A stretch of DNA of 64,000 bases from Diploptera punctata (GCA_030220185.1 JASPKZ010007423.1:191501-255500), one strand, 5' to 3'; positions 20,549 to 33,565 are shown, counted from the stretch's first letter. A program made the numbers and translations. The notes: generated by a model not told the origin, from the sequence alone.

Positions 20549-21430
20549 CGACTCTTTTTTTCCAGAAAATTTAATGAATTTTTCCTGTTCTAGCTGATGT
20601 TTATAGTCTTATTTAAAACAGTACTTCATCCTCTATTTTTGTTTATTTTACCCTAAACTTTTGATTTGATTTGATGTTTTGTGCACCACAATTTGACCAC
20701 AATTTTTATGCTGGGCGGATGAAAATAAATGTGAACGAGAAATTAACATTAAATAGGTACAAGATGACTTGCCTATGACACCGGTACATCATGAAGATAG
20801 TAAAGAACACAATATAACAAACGCATACATACCCATGTTAAGTTAGAAAGAGAAAATGTTTAATTAATAACAATCCTAAAAACACAGGGTGTAACACGAC
20901 CTCAACGACAAAATGAAAAGGATGATAGACCGTGTAGAGAAGATCATTTTTTTGTGAAGGAACATAGAGTCGCAAACACGTTGTTTATGAGTTACCCGCA
21001 GAGGAAGGTGTTCACCCATAAGGGTCGGAATTGAATACAAACAATTGCACAGGTATCATTTTATTATAGTGGGAGTGTTTCGAGCTAAATCAGAAGTACC
21101 ATGGCAGAGCTACCTTTACTGGACAAACCTTGGGCGAGAAAGAAAATAATTAATTAATCTCGAAGAACGTGTCAAACTGCATCAACGCCGGAAGAGAAAA
21201 TTTGACTTTCCAACTAAAGATAGCAGAAGAGAGATCAATGGGCAGGAGGGAAATGTTAGCCGTTGAGAAGATAATCTTCTACGGGATATAACCTAAAATA
21301 AATCCTAGCGTTCCAAGTTACAGTTTGGATGTTAGAACCCACTCCAAAAATATTCCGACAAAAGAAGCTAGACTATGTATAGTCGGGTAAAACATAGTTT
21401 AGAACCCTAAAATATCCATTCAGTGTTATT

Positions 21431-21477
<47 letters not shown>

Positions 21478-21852
21478 ATATATATAACGACGCTCCTTAA
21501 CATTTAAGATCATCAGAGCATAATTCAAATCTGGGCGAGAAAGCGTCAACATATTTTGCTCCGAGTTATATTTCATATTACATGAGGTTCTTTTTTTCGT
21601 GCCGCAAATATACAGTATTCACAGTACCGAAGTATTTGTCAACTATCCGATTGAACCGATACTCAGTATTTTTACACACCCTGTAAATCCACAGATTTCT
21701 GAGAGTTTGAACTCATGACCCTGGGAGCCAGATGAACGCATGGTAGCCATTAGTCCACCAAGATTTTCTACGATATTCAAGAAGAACAAGAAGAGGAAGG
21801 AAAGAAAGGACAAAGAGAATATATTCGATATATTTGTTCTGTTCGCAAGAAA
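20549..21852. other. Non-coding stretch with TA microsatellite
   Basis: A TA run lies at about 21431-21471. The rest is AT-rich without a recognisable element. Confidence 0.5.
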
Positions 21853-22310
21853 ATTACATACTAACTCACTGGCATTATTGAATCCGTAGGTTCATGGCCT
21901 CACGGACATTAGCTCTCCATACATCCCTCTCCTGAGATAATGTTTTCAAATCATTCCCTGCATAAGTGTACTTCTCTCAAATCATGGTTAATGTTATTCT
22001 CCCACATTATTCTTGGTCTACCAACTGCTCGTTTTCCCTATGGTTTTCCTATAAATAAATTCTCCCACCTAATTCTTGGTCAACCAACTGGGCGTTTTCC
22101 CTCTGGTTTTCCTCTAAAGAAGCTTCCACGCACGTCTTTCATTCTCCATTCTTGACACATGTCCTGCCCCTCGCAGTCTACGAGACTTATCTGTTGTTAT
22201 TTTACCTGGCTTACTTCAGTGTTACGCACTCTTCTCCATTCACCTCCTGTTCATCTATCTTTAGTCCAAAAACTTTCCTGAGACCTTCCACTCTATGTAA
22301 AATCAACAAA
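21853..22310 (-). mobile_element. LINE-B 3' tail with local duplication
   Basis: The LINE-B C-terminus on the minus strand. The segment that encodes the Gly-Arg-Pro motif is present twice (TTCTTGGTCTACCAACTG at about 22011 and TTCTTGGTCAACCAACTG at about 22072, plus strand), an internal duplication of ~60 bp. Confidence 0.8.
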
Positions 22311-24430
22311 ATTTTAATTTAATATCACATTTTTATGAAGATAAAGCTGTGGTTTTAGAATTTTTAAACAAGGGATTCCACGAGAAAACGAATTGTAACG
22401 TCTTCTTTTATTGGTTATGGGGCTTTCCGCTACGTGTAGTTCATAAATATTTATATTCCGTTAGCGTAGTTAATCCTCACACTTTTTAGGTACTTTTACG
22501 TACTACGCTCCACCCGGCTCTTACAGTTGCCCGGAGAGGGATCACACACATACTTTTTTAACCACACAAGGACATGGTGAGCCCCAGCTGAATGTTAGGG
22601 CCATCTCCAAGACACACCATTAAGACGAAACATACCATTCATACTAAACATGACGAATATGATAATGATGGCCAGATGATGTTGGCGGAAAAAATTTGCT
22701 CCTTATAATTTACAGAGAAGAAAAATTTCATAAAAAAATTGGATAAAGTGCGCCTTGTTGAATAACAAATAATTATGCAATAACATACGAGTACGTTACG
22801 AAGCAACGCCACTAAATGTGAAATTGAAAAATATTTTAAATTAATAAAATTTTAATATTTGATAAATTGAATTCAAAACTGTTTTATCTATAAGTTTATA
22901 CTGCCAAGAACTTTAGAGAGATCAATGACACACGCTTTTTTCTATCAGGTAAATATAAATACATTTTGAGATTCCATATTCATCATTGTTTAAATGACTT
23001 ATTCAATAACGTAACAAATTTGACTGTAAACTTACAAATATTCAAATTTACCTTATTTCAGATAACATTTTGTTTGTATGCTTTAAAACCAAGTCATTCC
23101 TTTCTTAAAACTAAATTAAAATCATCGAGATAGACGTTATAGCTATGTGTGATAAGTGGTCAATCGTCGGATTCCCAAAATGTTATACACGGTATATATA
23201 TATATTCCTCACAATTCTAGGTGGACACTTTTCCGCTATAGCCGGATTTCAGGGAGTAAATTTCTAGTTAATTTTATATATTTTATTTTTAAGGATTTCA
23301 TATAATTTGCATCCCTCCGCGCTCAAGTTCTCGCGTGACTAATTTATTTTGTTGTATAGAAACGTCTGGAAGCTTCTGTCTGCATGCACATAATAGCATG
23401 CGTCAGCCTTCACTCCGTGAAGGTAACACGTGCCGGCCATCTCCGCTAAAAAAAAATTAACAATTATTAAATTTCGCAGTGAGTTTATTATGTACAAAAG
23501 TGCATTTAAGTGATACGTGTGTTCGTGTATATAATTTTAATCGACTAGAGTATTTGGTTATAATTCCTAGTCACAAATCACACAGTCCACAAGCTCGTGG
23601 CTTTTGAAAGGAGTTTCTGAACTCAAACTCTGCCACACTAAGCAACGAATCTAATCCAATTTTAAACTATGAATAGTACAGAATGTCGGATATGTAGCAA
23701 AAATAATATCACTTTCAATGGAAAATGTGTAAATTAATTAAAGCGAAAAAATTAACAACTAACAATTATATATTTTTCGTCCGAGCCCGCGGGTACCCTT
23801 CCTCAAATTGATTGAATTAATAGATGAAATAAAAGCTAATGCACTAAATTCTAAAGATAACATACTCATTAAGTTTGTTTAACGCTAGGGGCGCTGATCT
23901 CCGAGTAGGTTATATTATATTCCTCCTCCATAACCTGTTTTTTCTCCATTCGCCTAAGGTTTCTGACAAAAAATGACAAATATTTTTGTTTTATTTCGCG
24001 CAAATAAAAAAATTCTAAATAAATTACTTGTAAAATTCCCTAATAAATGAATAATGTTCTTGCTACCTATATTACTGTAGACCTGCTTAAATCTGCACCA
24101 CATATAGAACTCTTTATTACGTTTCTTGAAAGGTAATAATTGGAAAGACACTCAATAAACTAACCTATGACGTCGCTATTCAACAATAGCATCGCGGTCA
24201 CGTGGTTACGACATGAATAATATTTCAAAATCTGTTTTGCTAAAAAAATAATTGCAATTTCGCGTTCTTTTGCTTCAGGAAAATTCGGGATTACCAAAAA
24301 CAAAATATTATTTTTACAACGTAAATGAATAAGGGAAAGCGATAAATGAGGCTGTGAATTAAGAGTGTTGTGTGAAAATGTCTCTAAAATACGAGGTAAT
24401 TTAGTTGCTTTTAGAGGATAAAACATAGTA
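22311..24430. other. Non-coding stretch
   Basis: A TA run lies near 23190-23205, with a slightly GC-richer patch at about 23310-23450. No gene, SINE or LINE is recognisable. Confidence 0.5.
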
Positions 24431-24435
24431 TATTA

Positions 24436-25055
24436 CAGTGCGAGGTTGGGAAGTGGATTTTACAGAAGCGAGGAAATGTTAAAAACCCAGCGATAGCGAG
24501 GTTTTTAATTTCCGAGATTCTGTAAAACACTTCATTTTGTGCACTGCACATTATTTTTTGCGCGATGGTGTTTCTAAAATAATAAATCATAGCAAAATAA
24601 TAACATCTTTATTGCAAATATAAGCGTTCATTATAAACAAATGACTAATGATAACCGCGTGGCAATATTATTAGTTGAAACTACAGCAGGCCGTGACACC
24701 AGTCAGTTATAATATGGCGGAAAGTACGTATTTATTGTTTTATATTTTAGCAAATAGAGTTAAGTTCATTTAAAATACTGAGATTTTTTTCGTAAAATGT
24801 ATATTAACACTAATTGTTGTATATATTGTTCTATATACATTGTAAGTAGAATATATAAAGGGAGTGGTTTCACTTCCCACACGCGTTTTGTAATATGTAC
24901 TATTACAGTATAGTTATTTAGGTTGGCAACTCCGGAAAGTAGGACGTTGGAATTTTCAATCATGGTCGCCAATGCTGTAAGTACGAGAAAACACATTATC
25001 GCGCATTTGTTCAATGCCACCACAATGTAATTTTTGACATTCTGGTATTCTATCC
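24436..25055 (+). repeat. Dispersed repeat R650, copy 2, with conserved hairpin
   Basis: The hairpin arms are 24450-24488 and 24500-24533 around AGCGATAGCGA. It aligns with 18445-19110 throughout. The fragment near 25084 (GAGGTTGGGGCGTCTGGAAA) resembles the left end again, so a third partial copy may follow. Confidence 0.7.
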
Positions 25056-25282
25056 TGGCACCGCGTTAATGTAACACGCTTCTGAGGTTGGGGCGTCTGG
25101 AAAGTGGATTATTCTGCCCATATGATATATAATAGGTAATGATGCGCAAGAAGAGGTGTTGATGCATTGGAATATATGACGTGGGGATGTGTTACACTTT
25201 GGAATGTCTTCTTGCTGTATGTTACTTTAAGGTGTCCTGATTTTAGTCAGGCTATAAGTGTTGCACTCTCAATGACTAATGT

Positions 25283-25615
25283 TTTCTAACGTCCCATTCT
25301 TGGCCTACCTACTGGCTGCCTTCGTTTTTCCTATATTAAGTTTCAATGCTTCTCTTTCATTTTTAAAACCTGCCACATGTCCTGCCTGTCAGAGTCTACA
25401 ATACTTAACTATTGTTATTACATCTGGTTTCCTATCAATACCATGACATTCACTGTTACGTAGACCCTACTTATTCACCTGTATGTAAATCTCTCTTTGC
25501 TGCAAACATCTTCCTAAGCACTTTATCCTCAAATAAACACAATAAATTGTTTCTTCTATCTTAAAATGAGAGACCTGTTACGTACCCATTTAATATAACT
25601 TGAAGAACCGCCGGT
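25283..25615 (-). mobile_element. LINE-B 3' fragment (diverged)
   Basis: The plus-strand text TTCTTGGCCTACCTACTGGC, ACATGTCCTGCCTGTC, TCTGGTTTCCTATCAATACC and TTATCCTCAAATA corresponds on the minus strand to the LINE-B C-terminal region. The terminal ~100 bp are missing. Confidence 0.7.
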
Positions 25616-26650
25616 TTATACCTTATAAATAAAATATGTTTTGAGATAATTCGGGAAGAAAACAGTCTCCATTATGGATGGTGTGTAGTATGTACGTCGA
25701 TGGTATAAATAATTTATGTTTGTTGTTATCGTTCGAAGGTATTTTAATTCATCAAAATGTTGTGAGGAAAATAAATCGGTCATGTAGGGCTGACAGCTCA
25801 CATATCGTGCCGGTGGAATGCTCAATTTCTTCTGGTATTATTTAGTTTTTTCTTTTTCCTTTCTTGAACTTCTTAATATCATCTTTATCTTCATTTCCTT
25901 TTCGTGTCGTAGTTCTGAAAGTACTGTTACGATCTACATTTTTTTCCTACCATCTCTAAGTAGAAAACCCAAAGATCTTTTACCACTAGATCAGTACATT
26001 ACAAAATTGTCTTATGAATCCTGTTACTGGGCACGCGGTCCACATGTTCATGCCAGTTGATTTGATACTGATGAATGTAATATCCACACTCAATACTTTT
26101 TTTTTCTAGATATATGAGTTCATATTCAAACGCAGACCCTGATGGACAGAGTCTCATTCTCTTTAGAAAAAAAAAACCTGAGGTTCAAGTTACGGAACCT
26201 AACCGCGGGCCATCTGGACAATGACTACAAGGCCACGTGACCTATCAATGTTCATGCAACGATTTTTCAAATATTTTAATAAAATTACATATTTTGTTCA
26301 TTGCACAAATTAACTCGATTGCTATTTTTAACTTAATTTTTAACAGGCAATCACCTGTTGTTCAGTTTAAGAAATAACTGCAACAATCCGGTTACCATCT
26401 GATCCTGCATTGTGAGAGTGTACATCACGGCATCCTAGATCCTTACGTACATTATTATGCGACTCAGCTGTTTGTGACGTCATAAAGAAGTATTGATTTT
26501 TTCGATAAACGTACCAAGCACCGAGTAGTGCACAACCAGTGGCGGTTTTCAACGTGCTAAAAGCCTCCTAGAGGCCTTTGGCCTCCCATCCTGTGACAAT
26601 AAAGGATAAAAAAAAAGTGAATTTAAAGTGTTTCTTTCTGACTGAGTTAT
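25616..26650. other. Non-coding stretch
   Basis: It includes a small palindromic patch (CCTCCTAGAGGCCTTTGGCC, about 26564) followed by AATAAAGGATAAAAAAAAA, which looks like the polyadenylated 3' end of an unrecognised retroposon. Confidence 0.45.
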
Positions 26651-26654
26651 GGAA

Positions 26655-27031
26655 TATAGACCAGTGTAGTGTGGTGTGTCGCTTTTCAACCGGGTCTGCC
26701 CAGGCGGCCACGCCGAATCGAGTCATCACAAAAAAGTGTTGTGCTGGAATATAGTGTTAATTCTTCTGGGTTTTTATTACTGTGTAATACCTCTATATAC
26801 TGTGTGTGCTACATTAAGCCTGTGTTGCCTGGTTTTTTGTGTTTCAGTGATACTTTTTCAGTTAATTCAATTTGTCCAAAAAAGTGTTGTGCTGGAATAT
26901 AGTGTTAATTCTTCTGGGTTTTTATTACTGTGTAATACCTCTATATACTGTGTGTGCTACATTAAGCCTGTGTTGCCTGGTTTTTTGTGTTTCAGTGATA
27001 ATTTTTCAGTTAATTCAATTTGTCCAGTAAA
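26655..27031 (+). mobile_element. Jk-1 copy 2: 5' UTR
   Basis: Sequence upstream of the ORF1 ATG at 27032. It starts with a GC-richer leader (CTTTTCAACCGGGTCTGCCC, about 26682) followed by the two 148-bp tandem units. Internal promoters of LINEs lie in their 5' UTRs. The 5' boundary (about 26655-26680) is an estimate. Confidence 0.65.
26730..27025 (+). repeat. Tandem repeat, 148 bp x 2
   Basis: Units 26730-26877 and 26878-27025 appear identical except for one base (GATACTTTTTC against GATAATTTTTC). Each starts AAAAAAGTGTTGTGCTGGAA and ends GTTAATTCAATTTGTCC. The second unit ends 6 bases before the ORF1 ATG. Confidence 0.95.
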
Positions 27032-28602
27032 ATGGCAGCCTGCCTTGAAATCGTAAGTACTGAACAATCCATGGAGCTCGAATATGAGGAGCCAACCCTA
27101 CACGAACCATGGGAAGGTGAAATTTCCAAATTCAAACAATATGTAGCGGAGCAAAAACATGCACCTGAATCAAAGTACGTGCTAGTTTGTAAAAAAATAG
27201 TAGGTAAGAACATCGTAGTATTGAACTATCTTGGCACCTACCCAGATTTTGAGAAACTAATAATCAATACTATTATATTAAACTTTTAGAAGTTTCCAAA
27301 AGTTTTGAATTGGAACTCACTACCTCGTGCCTATTTTTGACGCCTATAAATAATGATAAAGGCGCCCCAGTGTCAAAAAAGAAAAAAAAAATGACTCAGG
27401 AAGATTTTGAAATGACCAATAAAACCTCAAATGCAGTGGTGACCAAGTCACAAAACAATGTGATACAGTCAGTGCCGATACAAAATAGAATCTCGGTACT
27501 AGCCAGTATCCGACACTGACCCATCTCAACTGGCTCCTCAACCTGGACCATCAGAGGGGGGGAAATCCAAACAGGGGCACTAAGCATAGTAACCAAACCA
27601 TCAAAGAATCTAAAGTCGTACCTCAAGAAAAAAGATTCTAAACTGCCACCAATCACAGTCATGGGGCAAAAAATATTTTCAAAATGAATTCCGAAATTGA
27701 AAAATTAATAAAAACAGACCTAAAAGTAGTCAAGACAACTGAAGGGCTACGCTACTATGCTTCCTCAGTGGAAGATTTCAACACACTCAAAGAATTCTTT
27801 CGAAATCTGGTAGGCAATGCTACACATTTCAACTAAAAAAAGATATGCCACTGAGGACTGTGCTCAAGAGGCTTCTCAAAGACATAACTGCTGAAGAAGT
27901 TCAACATGAACTAAACAAACTTGAATATTCAATCAAAAATACAATACAACTCATGAAAAAAGAAGACGACTTACAATCTCCCCTCCCAATCTATATTATG
28001 GAACTTGAAAATAATGATAAAGGAAAATAAATCTTCAATCTAAAGTGCCTCTTGTACACAGTAGTGTCCGTGGAAACCTACAAACCTAGGGCTGGCATGA
28101 AGCAGTGCTTCAGATGCCAGACATTCAACCTCACCTTAGCAGGGTGTAACTTAACTCCACGGTGTGTAATATGCGCCGAAATTTATAATCAGTCTGAATG
28201 CCCAGTAAAGCTGCGGCACTTACTGATAAAAATTTACTTATTTGCGCCAACTGTGGTGAGAAGGGACACCCTGCTTCCTACCGTGGCTGCACCGCATATC
28301 AAAAAGCCAAAGAGCTTTATGAAAAAAGACAACCTGCACCTAAACCAACTCCTACCCAACCTCGTACTTTTACATCAAAGCCTATAAATCCATCCACTTC
28401 CTACAGCAAAGTGGTTAACTCTGGCACTGCTGCCAAACAAACCGCAAACACTGCATCAAGTCAGGCCAGGTCATTCCCAATGTCTGGTCAGACACAAAAG
28501 ATCTTCGAGAATATACAGCCAATGATGGCTACTATATCCTCACCTATGGAGAGATTTGTGTTCATGACCAACCTGATCAATTCATGTCTCGGAGATGACT
28601 AA
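27032..28602 (+). pseudogene. Jk-1 copy 2 ORF1: gag-like zinc-knuckle protein
   Basis: It starts at the ATG at 27032 (MAACLEIVSTEQSMELEYEE) and ends at the TAA at 28600-28602, about 520 codons if repaired. At least four shifts or stops break it (near 27290, 27530, 27830, 28030 and 28200). Recognisable blocks: YASSVEDFNTLKEFF, MPLRTVLKRLLKDITAEEVQ, LYTVVSVETYKPRAGMKQ, and three CCHC-type knuckles: CFRCQTFNLTLAGC, CVICAEIYNQSEC and CANCGEKGHPASYRGC. It is homologous to 14774-15652 on the other strand, with a longer N-terminus. It ends SPMERFVFMTNLINSCLGDD and overlaps the ORF2 start by ATGACTAA. RNA binding is expected from the family. Confidence 0.9.
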
Positions 28603-31159
28603 GTACGCAAATCAAAGCTATCTTAATGTCATGGCATTCAATGCAAATTGTGTATTTAAACAGATTCACGAGTTAACTACATTTATGCAAAGAAGAGATA
28701 TTGACATTCTTCTAGTAATGAAACTCATCTTAAACCTAACAAGCGTTTCCAAATTCCTAAATATTATACATATAGAAATGACCGACTTGACGTTCCCCTT
28801 GGAGACACCGCAATCTGCATCAAAAAGTCAATTAGCCGTAGAGTGGCCCCAATCCCGCAACCTCAATTTATCGAAGCCACGGGCATCTTCCTTCCGGTCT
28901 CAGCTCGCGAAATTATTTTTATAGCAGCTATCTACAAATCTCCTCTGAGGCTTCTGACAAGGCACGACCTACACATTCTCACTTCTGTCTCCCCAAGCTA
29001 CTTACTTGCGAGAGACTTTAACTCTAAACATCTATATTTGAATTGTCGTGCCCAAAATGCCTCTGGTGCAATTCTTCAAAATTACTGTCAGCTTCACAAC
29101 ATACAAATCTGAGCTCCAAGGGAACATACACTCTTCATGAATACAGCTTATGGTATAAGGTCCGATATCCTGGACATAGCTTTGTCGAAGAATGTCCCTA
29201 TCTCACCATACATCACAAGAGTTAAAGACGCACCCGACTCTGATAACACCCCTATACTATTTAAAATCTCTGGAACATTTTTATTATCCTCCCCCCTTAA
29301 TGTAAAACAACATCACACAGACTGGCAGAGTTACACTGACATGCTTAACCAATGGCTTAAGCCTACACTCTATGTCGAGTCTACAGAACAATTAGAACAC
29401 ACAGTCCTTAATTTCCAGGCCACTATAAAAACGGCCATTACACTTGCTACACCGCGGACAAGTTACACTTCACGAACAAAATACGACGATCCCACACTTC
29501 AAAATTATTTAAAACTTAAAAGGCAGTACCTAAAATGGTACCCCGATTTCAGAGCTTACCAATACAATCATCAATACAATCATTGTGCTCGTTTGCTCAA
29601 AAACCGACTAAAATAACTTAGAAATGCTGACTGGGATTTCTCCCTTCAGCATTTCTCAGAAAATAAAACACCACCTTGAGAAATATTAAAACGTATAAAC
29701 AGGAGTCGAGCTCAGCCTCCTCCTTCGGCAATACAGTCAGGTGGGACTTGGGCTTATCACCCTAGAGATAAAGCACATGTCCTAGCTGACAGCTTCGCGA
29801 ACCGGTTTCGACCAAATTAGCTTACAACACCAACTCATGAAGCTGAAGTACATCATATGGTAAGTACTTTTCTTGAGACTCCTATCCCTATGATCCGTCC
29901 CGATGTGCAGTTTTCAGAACTCAAAACTATAGTACAGCTCCTCCCGTCTCGTCGTGCCCCTGGACATGACCAGATTACAAATCTGGCTGTCAAAAACCTA
30001 CCCACTAAAGCCGTACTCCTTCTCCTACAGATAGAGAAACTTTGCTTTCAATTCCAATACTTCCCTGAAGTATGGAAGAAGGCAAAGTTCATCGCTATTC
30101 CCAAACAGGAAAGACCCTACAAATCCGGACAACTTGAGACCAATCAGTCTGCTACCTGTGCTGGGCAAAATTATGGAGAGAATTATTTTGGCAAGAATCA
30201 AAATTGAAGTTACGGAAAGAAACCTTCTTCCTACATACCAATTTGGATTTCGAAAATTTCACATTTCGGCCAGTGTAATTAAATTAATAGCAAAATACCT
30301 AACTAATCGGCAATTCTATGTGTCGGTTAGTGGGTATAAATCTGACTGCAAGGCCCTCTTGGCGGGAGTTCCTCAGGGTGCAGTTCTCTCCCCTATCCTT
30401 TATAGCCTTTATGTATCCGACTTCCCTACCTTTCCTAGCGTAGGGCCTACATATCGCATCCTTTGCTGATGATACGTGCCTGTTCTATCAGACACGTTTC
30501 AGATCCGTACCGTTCCACATTCATGTGGTCCAAACTTCCCTAAACACAGTCCAATCCTGGCTACAACTGTGGAACTTAAAACTAAATGAAAATAAAACAC
30601 ACGCTGTTTTATTTAAGAAAACCCGCAGTTGTACTCCTGCCCTACTCACCTTGGGAGCTCATAGACTCCGTCTCGAGACTTCAGTCAAGTATCTTGGAAT
30701 CCAATTGCATTCCAAGCTTGCGTTCAAAACTCATATCGACTATCTAAAGCATAAAACTAATGCTGCTATTGCACTTTATATCCATTTTTCAAGTCGCCTA
30801 CGCTATCTACTAGGATCAAGATTACTCTATATCAAGCTGTGAATCGCAGCATGTTGCTGTATGGATGTGAAGCCTGGAGTATCCTCGCGGTTTGTCATAA
30901 AAGAAAAGCCCAAATCATACAAAACAAATGTTTAAAAATAATATATTCGTCATCGCCGTATACGAATATCGCCGAGCTCCACAATCTAGCACAGATGCCC
31001 TATATTGGTGACAAAATTGAGGATAAAATCGATTATATGTTCCATCTTATCAATAATCACGATGACTCAATTGTGCGCAATATAGGGCGTATGCTACAGC
31101 GACGTGCTGTACCCCGAAACATATTTACCAGGACCCCTGATGATGGTCCCTCACTGTGA
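28595..31159 (+). pseudogene. Jk-1 copy 2 ORF2: endonuclease-reverse transcriptase
   Basis: It starts at an ATG at 28595 (MTKYANQSYLNVMAFNANCV) and ends at the TGA at 31157-31159, about 855 codons, the usual size for a Jockey-type ORF2. Endonuclease traces: RDIDILLVMK, LLARDFNSKHLYLNCR (about 29008) and SDNTPILFKI (about 29239). Reverse transcriptase traces: RRAPGHDQITNLAVKNLP, MRPISLLPVLGKIMERI, GVPQGAVLSPILYSLYVSDF (about 30366) and the catalytic SFADDTCLFYQ (about 30460, in another frame). The segment with the first catalytic Asp appears deleted between LLPTYQFGFRKFH and SASVIKLIAKYLT. It ends RRAVPRNIFTRTPDDGPSL. Multiple shifts and stops make it inactive. Confidence 0.9.
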
Positions 31160-31470
31160 GATGTAGGCTGCATTTCAGACTAGAGTAGTGTGGCTCACTC
31201 TGCGTCACTGGCTTTCGGACTCTCTGCTTGTCCAGCGGCGCGGTTTACGACGCCCTGTTCTGGTGAGGAACCATCCTCGTCTCACCCATGGCTTGTATAG
31301 TACTTACAATGGAACAGAAACGCCGCGTAACACGCGATAGGGTAAGTAATAAAAAAACCCATAAAGAACAACACTATGGAATTTGGCCGCCAAGGAACCT
31401 AAAAGAGGATCCCAGAGAAACGCGGTACACTGGGCAATGTTCGTCGTTGCCAAAACTCAGTCAGTCCGGT
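31160..31470 (+). mobile_element. Jk-1 copy 2: 3' region
   Basis: The first ~130 bases align with the region after ORF2 in copy 1 (11850-12083). The end of the element is not resolved. The GC content drops back to background after about 31500. Confidence 0.5.
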
Positions 31471-31794
31471 TACCATGGTAACACATGTTCATGTGATTGC
31501 GAAGTTGGATTTATTGTTTGTGTCCACAGTTTATGCTCTCACACGTCTGTCTGTTTTCATTAGAAACATATTACAAGATATTAAGCTATACATTTCCCAA
31601 GTTTCTTCTCTTCAAGTCAGACATAATCTAAATTCCATTAGAAATTATGTGAAGATTATCAAGTACGCAATTCGAACATGTCTAAATGTATAAGGAGTAT
31701 GGTGCGGGTAGGCAAACAGTTTTCAGATAAATTTGAAATTCACTAATCGATTTTCGACTAGAGCATGCCAACAAATCTTTATTGGATAAAGAAA

Positions 31795-32290
31795 GTGCAC
31801 TGCTCAATGGTATTAATAAGCAGTTAGTTTATGCTGATGATGTGGTATTATTAGGCGATAGCGAGGAGATACTACGGGCTAATATGCACATTCTATTTAC
31901 TAACACTAATAAATTGTGACTGGAAGTAAACATCAATAAAAATAAATATATGACCACACTTAGAAATATATCATATAATGGTGAAATCAAGTTAGTGACA
32001 AATAATGGAAATTTAGCAGAAGTGGCTGAACTCAAATACCTAGGAAAAAATTTAAGTAGGAATAAAGTGCAGAAAGAAATTAAATAAAGGCTCAATTCTA
32101 GAAATGCGTGCTACTATGGATTACATGGATTCTTGTAAAAAACGGAAAAATGTAATTGTGTTATATCATATGGATACGAAACAATGACTTTAACTTTAAG
32201 GGGGGTAAACATTATGAGAATTTGAAAATAAAGTACTTCGAATTGTTTTGACAACAAAGACAGACGAACAGGCAGATGAACGAAGAAGAC
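31795..32290 (+). pseudogene. LINE-B RT fragment (plus)
   Basis: Reads GINKQLVYADDVVLLGDSEE (catalytic YADD), LEVNINKNKYMTTLRN and LAEVAELKYLGKNLSRN, then a decayed TMTLTLRG. It matches the minus copy at 7344-8545 and is broken by stops. Confidence 0.85.
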
Positions 32291-32354
32291 TATTATAATG
32301 ATATTTATGGGAAACCATAAATAAATCTTAAATTTCACATACTGGGATGGGTCG

Positions 32355-32665
32355 ACATGTAGTCTCCTCCATTCACCTGTCTATATGTCTCAGTTTGGTC
32401 AACAGAAATTCCAATGCACTTTGTTGTCAAATACCAATATTTTCGTTTGTCTTAAACAAAGAAATCTGTTTTGCATCCTTTTAATATGTGACATGAAGAA
32501 GCGCCATTTTATGCAATACTAATTTAACATTTCTGAGACAACAAGAGTCTCCGTCGTGTGTATTATATCACCGTTTCCAGAGTTGATCCCATGAATAATT
32601 TATTTCTGTGTGCTACTGTTGCAAGTTATTTGAATTCCGATAATTCATAAAAATGCCTATAATTT
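32355..32665 (-). mobile_element. LINE-B fragment (minus), facing the plus copy
   Basis: Plus-strand text TCTCCTCCATTCACCTGTCT, ACAACAAGAGTCTCCGTCGT and CCAGAGTTGATCC corresponds to the minus strand of LINE-B. With 31795-32290 it forms an inverted pair less than 100 bp apart. Confidence 0.65.
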
Positions 32666-33560
32666 TCTGTTGATATTTTGCATCTATATAGGAAGAAGAA
32701 ACTATACAACTACCACAATAACTGTGAAAATGTATTAATAAGTTATACACTTTTATCTTTCTAGGAAACTACATTTGAAAATCAATTTGACGCAATGAAG
32801 ATAAACAATGCGAAATTGAAAAGAATAGTACATGGAAGTCATTCAAATAATCCCAGTAATGTGAGTGTGTAAAATAAATTATATGAGGAGGGAAAACTGT
32901 TTGGTAAGAATATTGTAGTCTGGATGGATGTTACAAAATGGGTGATTTCATTAGGTAATAGATAACAGATTGTTTGAACTTTATGGTGAAAACAGGTCAT
33001 TTATATAAATTTAAATATAAAATACCGTAATATACATATATTAATTTACATGCAGAACCATTTCTCAACGAAAAACAACGTCAAACAAAATCACATGCAG
33101 GTTGTATCCATATTTAATTGAAAATTTCTTGAAGAAATAAAAAACAATTACATGGGAACTAAATCTGTGTGCAGCTACCAATTTACGCTAATTTTCTGTC
33201 ACGTGGAATCATTTACTTTTAGGAGAGTAGTACAACACCTTCATACTGTGATACTTAAAAATAAGAGTTTTTTTTTTTGGAAATATAATATATAGATGTA
33301 AATAAAAAATTATCACTCCACATAAGCATATATTTTTTTGGCGTAATATTGGATGAAAGTTGTATTTAGGTACATATGTGCCAATTCTGGGCTCAGAAAA
33401 GTTCCAGATTTTGTCCAATAGAGACTTGTGGATCAAGATAGTACTTGTTATATTCGTTTATGTTTTGTGTACCTCTGAGTGTTGCGCTGACGTGCTTGCC
33501 TTTCTTGTTTTTCAGTTTATTAAGTGAACCTGCGGATCAATTCATGAATCAAGAATAACG
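32666..33560. other. Non-coding stretch
   Basis: Nothing recognisable. Confidence 0.5.
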
Positions 33561-33565
33561 ATTTT

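Noticed and set aside
26676..27056. 126-codon frame as an N-terminal ORF
   Set aside because: The frame is a translation of the two 148-bp non-coding repeats. The ORF1 ATG at 27032 is in a different frame.
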